A stretch of DNA of 21,512 nt, from contig DMLD01000006.1 in the NCBI GenBank assembly GCA_003453515.1, positions 1 to 21,512 of the forward strand, in the 5' to 3' direction. Each line of letters begins with the position of its first letter. Positions within the stretch are counted from its first letter, which is position 1. Of this stretch, positions 1-7,258 are shown piece after piece. Below the pieces are notes generated by a model. It ran no database searches, had not been told where the DNA came from, and worked only from the letters and a program-made list of their open reading frames with translations. The position numbers and the translations under genes were made by a program. Source of the DNA: Lachnospiraceae bacterium. GTDB lineage: Bacteria > Bacillota > Clostridia > Lachnospirales > Lachnospiraceae.

Positions 1-636
1 TATTATGACAAGCTTAAAAAAAAGGAAAAGCAGCTTTGCCTAAAAAGGATGTTCGATGTGGGAGTGTCGGTATTTTTACTGATGCTGCTTTTTCCTGTTC
101 TGATAGTGATATCAATACTTATCTCATGTGAGAGCAAGGGGGGCTTTTTGTTCACGCAGGAGAGAGTGACCACATACGGAAGGGTTTTTAAGATATACAA
201 ATTTCGCACCATGGTCAAGGATGCCGAGAGCATGGGCAGTCTTGTCACGACCGATGAGGATGCAAGAGTCACAAGGATCGGAGGATTTTTGAGGAAATAC
301 AGGCTGGATGAGCTGCCGCAGCTTGTCAATATAATAAAGGGCGATATGTCACTTGTCGGAACAAGGCCGGAGGTGACAAAGTATGTGCGGGAGTACAAGC
401 CCGAGATGTATGCGACCCTGCTTATGCCGGCGGGGGTCACGGCAGAGGCGAGCATCAGATACAAGGATGAGGCGACGAGGCTTAAGGGGGTTGCCGGTGA
501 GGAAGCGGACAGGGTGTACATTGACGAGATATTGCCCGAGAAGATGAAGTACAATCTCGATTATGTTGAAAACTACTCTTTTTTGAGAGATATAAAGCTG
601 TGTATAAAAACCGTTATAAGTGTAGTGAGTGATTAA
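1..636 (+). CDS. Initiating phosphoglycosyl (sugar) transferase, PglC-like, 5' partial
   Basis: It probably transfers a sugar-1-phosphate from a UDP-sugar to undecaprenyl phosphate at the inner face of the membrane, the first step of repeat-unit assembly. The frame is open from base 1. The first in-frame ATG (position 49) directly abuts an AAGG and lies inside the conserved KRMFDV segment, so the true start is upstream of the window. Visible are one hydrophobic membrane segment just after KRMFDV, the family motif IYKFRTM, and RLDELPQL, whose Asp-Glu pair (codons 307-312) matches the catalytic dyad known in PglC-type monotopic enzymes. GDMSLVGTRPE follows; most relatives have GPRPE, so Thr replaces Pro. 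The short length and the VTAEASIRYKDE tail fit the small single-domain PglC group rather than the long WcaJ/WbaP forms. The sugar cannot be read from sequence. Confidence 0.93.
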   Translation, partial: YYDKLKKKEKQLCLKRMFDVGVSVFLLMLLFPVLIVISILISCESKGGFLFTQERVTTYGRVFKIYKFRTMVKDAESMGSLVTTDEDARVTRIGGFLRKYRLDELPQLVNIIKGDMSLVGTRPEVTKYVREYKPEMYATLLMPAGVTAEASIRYKDEATRLKGVAGEEADRVYIDEILPEKMKYNLDYVENYSFLRDIKLCIKTVISVVSD

Positions 637-640
637 GGAG
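635..640 (+). promoter_or_regulatory. Ribosome binding site fixing a TTG start
   Basis: AAGGAG overlaps the stop codon of the sugar transferase gene and ends 8 nt before a TTG at 649. There is no in-frame ATG nearby and the family's VVAYNEE motif begins at residue 8 from the TTG, so TTG is the best start. Confidence 0.7.
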
Positions 641-648
641 TTTATAAA

Positions 649-1731
649 TTGCTGGAGATAACGCTTGCCGTGGTGGCATATAACGAAGAAAAATATCTGC
701 CAAAGCTTTTGTCGGATGTGAAAAAGCAAAACTATCCGCATGAGCTCATCGAGATCGTGTTCGTTGACAGTGCGTCTACGGACTCGACCAAAAGCATCAT
801 GGAGCAGTTTGCTTCAGAGAGTGATTTTAAGAATGTTGTTATATGCGACAATCCGAAGAAGCGGCTTGCCTGCGGGTGCAATGTGGCGATATCCGCCTTT
901 AACACTGATGCCCTTGTGAGAGTGGATGCGCATGCAAGGATACCTGAGGACTTCATTTTGGAGTGTGTCAGGGCTTTGGAGGGGTACAAGGGACCTGTCG
1001 ATGAGACAAGGGAGACAGCTGCGTCCGATATGATAAGTCCGGAGTATGCGGCGGGAGGAGTCAGACCGACCGCCTGCGAGACCACCGATGGGTGGAGCAA
1101 AACGCTTCTGATGGCTGAGGATTCGATGTTTGGATCAAGCATATCACGGGCGAGAAGGACAGGCGGAGAGGGAGAATATGTTGACAGTATTTTTCATGTG
1201 GCACTGAGAAGAGAGGTCCTTGAAAAATGCGGAGGCTTCAGGGAGGATCTCGGGCGAACGGAGGACAACGAGTTTTATTACAGGCTAAGAAAGAACGGCT
1301 ATAAAATATACAAATCTCCGTATATATATTCCGAGCAGTACATCCGTCCGACTCTCAGGAAGATGCTGAAGCAAAAGGCGGGAAACGGCTATTGGGTCGG
1401 CAGGACACTCGGTATTGTACCGGGGTGCATATCGATATATCATTTGGTCCCGTGCGCATTCGTGCTCACGATAGCGGGAGTCAGTGTGCTTGCCGTACTC
1501 GGTCATCCGTGGCTGATGAGGCTTCTTGCGGGGCTATACGGATCGGTGAGCGTGCTTATGGCTTTGTTTGCTGTTTTCGGTATGCAAAGGGAGAATAAGA
1601 AGGTGAGTATCACTGCTGTAGCACTGCCGGTGATATTTTTCATGCTGCACGTTGTCTACGGCGCGGGGAGCATACTGGGGCTGTGCTCGATCCCGTTTGG
1701 TCGCAACAGACATCCAAAGAAAAGAGGATAG
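649..1731 (+). CDS. Family 2 glycosyltransferase with C-terminal membrane segments (ExoA-like)
   Basis: It probably adds a sugar to the lipid-linked repeat unit on the cytoplasmic face of the membrane. The 360-residue product starts at TTG. The GT-A fold is seen from residue 6 (AVVAYNEEKYLP), with FVDSASTDST at about 38-47, a DAH metal or nucleotide-binding motif at 93-95 within RVDAHARIPEDF, and the acceptor-side motif TEDNEFYYRLR at 204-214. Three hydrophobic stretches at about 262-285, 291-311 and 319-345 anchor the C-terminus. The DAHARIP form of the DXD motif together with the membrane tail resembles the ExoA (succinoglycan) subgroup. The gene lies 12 nt after the sugar transferase and its stop is one base before the next ATG, so it belongs to the same operon. 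Donor and linkage are unknown. Confidence 0.9.
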   Translation: MLEITLAVVAYNEEKYLPKLLSDVKKQNYPHELIEIVFVDSASTDSTKSIMEQFASESDFKNVVICDNPKKRLACGCNVAISAFNTDALVRVDAHARIPEDFILECVRALEGYKGPVDETRETAASDMISPEYAAGGVRPTACETTDGWSKTLLMAEDSMFGSSISRARRTGGEGEYVDSIFHVALRREVLEKCGGFREDLGRTEDNEFYYRLRKNGYKIYKSPYIYSEQYIRPTLRKMLKQKAGNGYWVGRTLGIVPGCISIYHLVPCAFVLTIAGVSVLAVLGHPWLMRLLAGLYGSVSVLMALFAVFGMQRENKKVSITAVALPVIFFMLHVVYGAGSILGLCSIPFGRNRHPKKRG

Positions 1732-1732
1732 A

Positions 1733-2620
1733 ATGAAAAAGAGTGACACTAAGCCAAAGCTTCATGTGTATACGGACAAGGAGCTTGCGGGCATACAAAG
1801 GATATCACTTGAGATGGCAAGCGTGTTTTGGGATTTTTGTAAGGAAAACGGGCTTATCGCATATATGTGCGGCGGCGGTTGTATAGGAGCGCTCCGTCAC
1901 GGCGGGTTCATACCGTGGGATGATGATTTGGATTTCTTCATGCCGAGAAGTCATTATGAAAGGTTCATAAAGCTGTGGCCTGACTATAAGCCGGGACGCG
2001 ACTACGTGCTCTCGACGCAGACTGATGAGATGACCGACAGAAATCTGTTTGCCACGCTCAGGAACAAAAGGACGACCATGGTCAAGCCCTATCAGAAGGA
2101 TCTGGGTATAGTTCACGGCGTGGCGCTTGACATACTTCCGTTGGACGGCTATCCATCCGACAAGGGTCAGAGAAAAAGGCAGGTCATGTGGGCATATATC
2201 TATTCTCTGTTTTGTGCGGGGACAGTTCCGACAAAACATGGCGGTATCATGAAGTGGGGATCGACCATACTGCTGGGACTGATCCGCTCATACAGGCTCA
2301 GATACCGCATTTGGAGTCTTGCCAAAAAGAAGATGACCAAATACAGGATAAGAAAGTGTGACTATATAACGGAGCTTTGCTCGGGACCGTACTACATGAA
2401 GATGAAGTATGACAAGGTGTGGTTCCATACATATAAGGAGGTTCCCTTTGAGGACAGGATGCTTCCGATACCGATCGGAGCCAAGGAGTATCTGAATACG
2501 GCGTTCGGTGATTATATGGAGCTGCCGCCGGAGAATGAGAGGGTCGCGCATCATGATTGCCTTCTGCTTGATCTGGAGCGGCCGTATATTGATTACAAAT
2601 CGGTTATACATGATTTGTAG
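1733..2620 (+). CDS. LicD family phosphotransferase
   Basis: LicD-family proteins transfer phosphorylcholine, or related phospho-groups, from a CDP-activated donor to sugars of surface polymers. The start is ATG 1733, two bases after the previous stop and with AGAGG 5 nt upstream; an in-frame GTG at 1652 inside the previous gene is less likely. The product has 295 residues. The hallmark is at about 47-70: GGGCIGALRHGGFIPWDDDL, a glycine-rich turn followed by the metal-binding DDDLD. It is followed by GVALDILPLDG (129-139) and a C-terminal FGDYMELPPENER segment typical of LicD. No CDP-choline synthesis genes (licA/licC) are visible, so the donor may be made elsewhere or may not be choline. With the glycerophosphotransferase domain encoded downstream, it suggests a polymer carrying phosphate substituents. 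Confidence 0.88.
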   Translation: MKKSDTKPKLHVYTDKELAGIQRISLEMASVFWDFCKENGLIAYMCGGGCIGALRHGGFIPWDDDLDFFMPRSHYERFIKLWPDYKPGRDYVLSTQTDEMTDRNLFATLRNKRTTMVKPYQKDLGIVHGVALDILPLDGYPSDKGQRKRQVMWAYIYSLFCAGTVPTKHGGIMKWGSTILLGLIRSYRLRYRIWSLAKKKMTKYRIRKCDYITELCSGPYYMKMKYDKVWFHTYKEVPFEDRMLPIPIGAKEYLNTAFGDYMELPPENERVAHHDCLLLDLERPYIDYKSVIHDL

Positions 2621-2623
2621 TGA

Positions 2624-2730
2624 GCCATATAATTGCCGTGCGGACGCGGTCGGAGCTTTTCTTCCTCGAGAAGTCCTAAGCGGACTTTCTCGGAAGAAAA
2701 CTCCTGCCGCCGCACTTGGATAAGTATGGC
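2624..2730. repeat. 107-nt near-perfect inverted repeat (long hairpin) between licD and the polymerase gene
   Basis: Paired blocks run outward in to in: GCCATA (2624-2629) with TATGGC (2725-2730); GTGCGG (2638-2643) with CCGCAC (2710-2715); GGAG (2652-2655) with CTCC (2701-2704); TTTTCTTCC (2657-2665) with GGAAGAAAA (2692-2700); then GAGAA with TTCTC and GTCC with GGAC around a 5-nt loop at 2677-2681. It occupies most of the 178-bp gap. No T-run follows either arm, so it is not a standard intrinsic terminator. It could be a palindromic mobile or extragenic repeat, a transcript-processing or stabilising hairpin, or an attenuator. Its function is unknown. Confidence 0.75.
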
Positions 2731-2798
2731 TTATCAAAGAGGAAACAACAGATTCTGCGGTTGGCTGTGTGTAAAAATTCAAATAAGTGAGGTAACTA

Positions 2799-4355
2799 AT
2801 GAACAACAGGGTGGAACAGGATATGAAAAAAGATACTGCCGCTGCAGGCGGTGAAGCCGGCGCACGACCGATCGTGTATATATGCACGGCGGTGCTGGTG
2901 TTTGTAACAATCTATACTTTGGGGCTAAGGATCGATATTTTTACTACGGCTTTTGACATGATACAGGACAGCTTCGGGTTTATCTATTTTTACGGCTTCA
3001 TGATCATAGGCTGCGGGCTGACGGGGCTTGGCATGATCGTTTATATGCTTGTGAACGGGCGTAAAAAAGGAAGTATTTTTAAGGCGGTAAGGACGGACAT
3101 CGTTCTTTTGGCTGCGCTGCTTTTGTGGATGTTTTTTTCCGCATTTATGAACAGGGATCTGGGCTTTAGAGAGAACCTGTCCGGCGTTATCACCATCAGT
3201 GTTACGGTGGTGTGCTTTTACCTTATCGGACGGGAGTTTGATAAAAATGAGCTCGGCTTTATCCTAAAGAGAGTGATCCTGTGGGGAAGCCTTGTGTGGA
3301 ACATTGGCTGTGTGATATCGCTTGTCATGTATCTTGCCAATTACAGGGGATACTATAAATTCGGCGGATTTATTAGAAGGTCACGTCAGGGTATCATGGA
3401 GGGAAGACTCTTTGGCTGCTTTTCCGATCCGAATTATGCTGCCATGATCTCTCTCTTGCTTATGGGAGGACTTATATACCTTTGCTACAGGTTTTATAAC
3501 AGGGAAAACAAAGCAGGGATCAGCAAGGCAATCAGGATATACTGCTATACAAGCATGGTGATCTACGCGCTCTACATCATCCTCTCCGGTTCGAGATCCT
3601 CGTACACTGCGCTTATACTTACTACCGTAGTTGTGGTCTGGCTCAGAGCCTATCGCATGAGAAAGCTCGGTCTGACATCGGAGGGCGGCAGGGTCGCAGG
3701 GCTTTTTAACAGGGTCGCACCGACGGATAAAGATGTCGTGAGGGCGTATATCCTCAGACCGTTGATAGTGGTCGGTTTGATGCTTGCCCTATACTTTGCA
3801 CTGGTCTTCGGTCTGCAAACTGTCGGATCGGCGTTCAGTCCGGAGCGCGATACGGAAACCGAGCTCGAGCGTGACGATGTAAGCGTCGAGAATATATCAA
3901 ATTCGAGATTTGATATATGGCTTGATTATCTCGGACTTGTAAGGGATCGGCCGGTGTACGGCTTCTCATCAAGAGGGGCTCTGATCTATTCGGCTGAGAA
4001 GAATCCCGACAGCTATATTTCCGAAAAGGGCTACAATCCGCATTCCATGTTTGTCCAGATGCTTGTGCAGACAGGGGTAGTCGGGCTTTTGCTGCTTATT
4101 GTATTTTTATTGAGGATGCTCCTGCTTTCGATCAAGCGGTGCAGGGCTATGGAGCCCATCGATCTGAGCTTTTATCTTGGTCTGTTTTGGGTGCTGATCC
4201 ACGGTGTATACTGTGTCTTCAATGTCGGTATATTTATCACACCGTGCTTTGAGGCGATGCTCGCATGGATCGGCTTTGGGATAATGGAGCAAAATGTCAG
4301 AAAAGATATAGGTGATACACATGGTAACGATATCCATAATAATACCGGTATATAA
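2799..4355 (+). CDS. O-antigen polymerase/ligase-like membrane protein (Wzy/WaaL family)
   Basis: It probably polymerises lipid-linked repeat units, or ligates the finished chain, on the outer face of the membrane. The product has 518 residues with about ten or more hydrophobic helices, beginning at about 24-44. Family landmarks are FGCFSDPNYAA (205-215), LSGSRSSYT (262-270), a large extracytoplasmic loop at about 340-415 containing SRFDIWLDYLGL and RPVYGFSSRG, and PHSMFVQMLVQTGVVGL (414-430), the conserved His-containing segment at the end of the Wzy_C loop. The start at 2799 has GTGAGGT 5 nt upstream; a second ATG at 2823 is possible. The loop is acidic (EDTETELERDD region). The gene overlaps the next one by 35 nt. 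Wzy and WaaL cannot be separated by sequence alone; with a flippase in the same cluster, Wzy is favoured. Confidence 0.85.
   Translation: MNNRVEQDMKKDTAAAGGEAGARPIVYICTAVLVFVTIYTLGLRIDIFTTAFDMIQDSFGFIYFYGFMIIGCGLTGLGMIVYMLVNGRKKGSIFKAVRTDIVLLAALLLWMFFSAFMNRDLGFRENLSGVITISVTVVCFYLIGREFDKNELGFILKRVILWGSLVWNIGCVISLVMYLANYRGYYKFGGFIRRSRQGIMEGRLFGCFSDPNYAAMISLLLMGGLIYLCYRFYNRENKAGISKAIRIYCYTSMVIYALYIILSGSRSSYTALILTTVVVVWLRAYRMRKLGLTSEGGRVAGLFNRVAPTDKDVVRAYILRPLIVVGLMLALYFALVFGLQTVGSAFSPERDTETELERDDVSVENISNSRFDIWLDYLGLVRDRPVYGFSSRGALIYSAEKNPDSYISEKGYNPHSMFVQMLVQTGVVGLLLLIVFLLRMLLLSIKRCRAMEPIDLSFYLGLFWVLIHGVYCVFNVGIFITPCFEAMLAWIGFGIMEQNVRKDIGDTHGNDIHNNTGI
4310..4315 (+). promoter_or_regulatory. Ribosome binding site inside the polymerase gene
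   Basis: AGGTGA ends 5 nt before ATG 4321 and lies in the 3' end of the polymerase reading frame. It favours ATG 4321 over the in-frame GTG at 4312, which sits within the binding site itself. Confidence 0.6.
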
Positions 4356-5283
4356 TTCGGAAAAATACCTGACTGCCTGTATAGACTCCGTACTAGCCCA
4401 GACCCTTGCCGATTTTGAGCTGATACTTGTGGATGACGGGTCCTGTGACAAAAGCGGTGAAATATGCGATGGATACGCGCTGAGGGATGAGAGGGTAAAG
4501 GTTTATCACACGGAGAATTCAGGGTCATCTGCCGCGAGAAATTACGGTATAGACAGAGCGTGCGGGAGCTATCTTGGCTTCATCGACAGTGATGATGTGA
4601 TAGAGCCCGACATGTACGAGCTGTTATATAACAATATGATCCGCGAGGACGCCGATATGTCCATGTGCGGGCTTGCCGATGTGTATGACGGCAAGGTTAC
4701 AAATAAAAAGGATAAAAATATATATAAGGTGATGGACGCCGAGGAAGCAATAAAGACGGTGATGGAGGCAGAGCTTACGTCAGTCACTCCCGTCAACAAG
4801 CTTTACAAAAGGGAGCTTTTTGACGATACCAGATATCCTGTCGGCAAGGATTCGGGCGAGGATGCCTCGGTCATCGTAGAGCTTTTGATGAAGTGCAAAA
4901 AAACAGTTCTCGACACATCGCAAAAGTATTATTATGTGCACAGAAGCAACAGTATAACAACGAGGGATTTTCGACCGAGCGATCTCTCTGTCATACAGGC
5001 ATATCAGAAGAATTATTCACTGATAACAGAGTATTATCCAAAGCTTGCTGATATAGCGGTCATGAGACTTTGCTGGGCTCATTTTTTTGTGCTTGACAGG
5101 CTCTTGATCTCTCCGAACAGACGGGAGCACAAGGCTATCGAGAAAAGGCTTGTAGGCTTTATCAGAAAAAATACGGGCTTTATTTTGAGGGACAGATATT
5201 TCAGAAAAACAAGAAAGCTAGCAACGATAATGCTTAAGATAAATGTAGGACTGTACAGGATGATCGTCACCGTTCATGGCTGA
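4321..5283 (+). CDS. Family 2 glycosyltransferase
   Basis: A soluble or membrane-associated inverting glycosyltransferase of about 320 residues, expected to extend the repeat unit from a nucleotide-sugar donor in the cytoplasm. The N-terminal GT-A domain is complete: SIIIPVYNSEKYL (5-17), LVDDGS (36-41), NSGSSAARNYGID (66-78) and the metal-binding FIDSDD (87-92). GEDASV at 179-184 fits the acidic catalytic-base region of this family. The C-terminal 130 residues are basic and lack clear membrane helices. The reading frame begins 35 nt before the polymerase gene ends, so translation of the two is likely linked. A short gap of 34 nt separates it from the dehydratase gene. The sugar specificity cannot be deduced. 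Confidence 0.9.
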   Translation: MVTISIIIPVYNSEKYLTACIDSVLAQTLADFELILVDDGSCDKSGEICDGYALRDERVKVYHTENSGSSAARNYGIDRACGSYLGFIDSDDVIEPDMYELLYNNMIREDADMSMCGLADVYDGKVTNKKDKNIYKVMDAEEAIKTVMEAELTSVTPVNKLYKRELFDDTRYPVGKDSGEDASVIVELLMKCKKTVLDTSQKYYYVHRSNSITTRDFRPSDLSVIQAYQKNYSLITEYYPKLADIAVMRLCWAHFFVLDRLLISPNRREHKAIEKRLVGFIRKNTGFILRDRYFRKTRKLATIMLKINVGLYRMIVTVHG

Positions 5284-5317
5284 CGGATAGCCTTAACAGT
5301 GAGAAAGTGAGAGGTAT

Positions 5318-7258
5318 ATGGGACGCTGGAACAGATATATAGAGACGGGAAGAGCAAGTCTGATTTTTAGGATACTCCTTGTTATTTGGGATGTTATCTG
5401 CATCAATATGTGCTCATTTTTGGCACTTATGATGAGATATGATCTGAGGCTTGACAGAGTGAAGATCGCGGGTATCACCGAAGACTATCCGTCGGGGTAT
5501 CTTGAGACACTTTTTGATATGGCGATCATCAACACCATAATAACGCTTGTTGTATTTGCACTGTTCAGGCTTTATCACAGCCTTTGGAGATACGCGGGTA
5601 TCAATGAGTTTTTAAATGTGATGTTTGCCTGCGGTGTCTCGGGCGTGCTTCATTTTTTGACGGTGTTCGGGACGTATCACAAGCTTCCGAGGTCATACTT
5701 TGTTTTCTATACGATACTTTTGTTTTTGCTCACTATCGCGATCAGGTTTTCGTACAGGGTGATAAGGCTTTTATACAGGACAAGGACGCATGGCGCCGGG
5801 ATGAGAAATACGCTCATCATCGGTGCGGGAGAGGCGTGCAACATGATCATATCGGAGCTTGTCAACTCGGACAGGCTCGATGCCAATATCTGTGGCGTCA
5901 TAGATGATGACAAGGCAAAGCAAGGCACATATATTCACGGTGTAAGGGTCATCGGCGGCAGAGATACGATCGTCGATACAGCAAAAAAATACGATATAAA
6001 TGAGATCATAGTAGCCATGCCCTCCGCTCCCAAGCACGAGGTGTCCGAGATACTTGCCATATGTCAGGAGACATCGGCGGAGTTGAAGATACTTCCCGGT
6101 ATGTATCAGTTTGTAAACGGAGAGGCTGCCGTAGAGAAGCTCAGACCCGTGCAGATAGAGGATCTGCTCGGAAGAGAGCCGGTGAAGATAGATATAGACG
6201 CGGTCACCGGATATGTCAAGGACAAGGTCGTGCTTGTCACCGGAGGCGGAGGCTCGATAGGAAGCGAGCTGTGCAGGCAGATCGCTGAGAGATCACCCGC
6301 CATGCTGATCATTTTTGACATATATGAAAACAACGCCTATGATATACAGCAGGAGCTGAAGGCTCACCATCCCGAGCTCGCACTCGAGGTACTCATAGGC
6401 TCTGTGAGAAACACCTCGAGAGTGGATGATATTTTTAAAAAATATCATCCCGATATCGTATACCACGCGGCGGCGCACAAGCACGTACCGTTGATGGAGG
6501 ATTCGCCGAACGAGGCGATAAAGAACAATGTCTTTGGAACCTACAAGACAGCTCTGGCAGCCGATAAGTACGGAGCAAAAAGGTTCGTGCTCATATCCAC
6601 TGACAAGGCGGTCAATCCAACCAATATTATGGGAGCGTCAAAAAGAATATGTGAGATGATCATACAGCAGCTAAACACTACCTCGAAGACCGAGTTTGTG
6701 GCTGTGAGGTTCGGCAATGTTCTTGGCAGCAACGGCTCCGTGATCCCTCTTTTTAAAAAGCAGATAGAGGCGGGAGGGCCGGTGACCGTCACGGATAAAA
6801 GAGTCATAAGGTACTTTATGACGATACCGGAGGCTGTATCTCTGGTGCTGGAGGCAGGTGCCATAGCAAGGGGCGGCGAGATATTTGTCCTCGACATGGG
6901 CAAGCCGGTAAGGATAGATGATCTGGCGAGAAACCTGATACGCCTGTCGGGCTTTGAGCCGGGCGTGGATATAGATATAGTATATACCGGTCTTCGTCCG
7001 GGCGAGAAGCTCTATGAGGAGATGCTCATGGACGAGGAGGGGCTTAAGGAAACAGAGCATGAGATGATACATATCGGCAGACCGCTCGAGTTTGACGGTG
7101 AGGCATTCCTTAGCAAGCTTGATGAGCTCTACAGGGCTGCGTACAGTGAGACGGACAATATGAAGCATATAGTTGCCGGTATGGTGCCGACATATACCAT
7201 AAGACCCGAGGATGAAGAAAGAGACTATAAACTTAGAAACGGAGAAGGCTTACGATGA
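5318..7258 (+). CDS. Membrane-anchored nucleotide-sugar 4,6-dehydratase (CapD/WbpM/PglF type)
   Basis: It probably converts UDP-GlcNAc to the 4-keto-6-deoxy sugar that feeds synthesis of an amino-deoxy sugar such as a bacillosamine, QuiNAc or FucNAc derivative. The 646 residues match the long family form. Four hydrophobic segments (about 17-39, 66-86, 98-118, 125-145) precede a first nucleotide-binding fold (IIGAGEACN, 167-175) and then the catalytic short-chain dehydrogenase domain with TGGGGSIGSE (308-317). The active-site stretch STDKAVNPTNIMGASK (427-442) has Met438 where classical enzymes have Tyr, with Lys442 kept; this altered triad is established for WbpM-type dehydratases. GAGAGG stands just upstream of ATG 5318. 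The stop overlaps the typA start as ATGA. No aminotransferase or acetyltransferase partner is visible in the window. Confidence 0.92.
   Translation: MGRWNRYIETGRASLIFRILLVIWDVICINMCSFLALMMRYDLRLDRVKIAGITEDYPSGYLETLFDMAIINTIITLVVFALFRLYHSLWRYAGINEFLNVMFACGVSGVLHFLTVFGTYHKLPRSYFVFYTILLFLLTIAIRFSYRVIRLLYRTRTHGAGMRNTLIIGAGEACNMIISELVNSDRLDANICGVIDDDKAKQGTYIHGVRVIGGRDTIVDTAKKYDINEIIVAMPSAPKHEVSEILAICQETSAELKILPGMYQFVNGEAAVEKLRPVQIEDLLGREPVKIDIDAVTGYVKDKVVLVTGGGGSIGSELCRQIAERSPAMLIIFDIYENNAYDIQQELKAHHPELALEVLIGSVRNTSRVDDIFKKYHPDIVYHAAAHKHVPLMEDSPNEAIKNNVFGTYKTALAADKYGAKRFVLISTDKAVNPTNIMGASKRICEMIIQQLNTTSKTEFVAVRFGNVLGSNGSVIPLFKKQIEAGGPVTVTDKRVIRYFMTIPEAVSLVLEAGAIARGGEIFVLDMGKPVRIDDLARNLIRLSGFEPGVDIDIVYTGLRPGEKLYEEMLMDEEGLKETEHEMIHIGRPLEFDGEAFLSKLDELYRAAYSETDNMKHIVAGMVPTYTIRPEDEERDYKLRNGEGLR

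Noticed and set aside
1652..1732. Extended N-terminus for the LicD protein from GTG 1652
   Set aside because: It would overlap the preceding gene by 80 nt, has no LicD similarity, and ATG 1733 has its own ribosome binding site.
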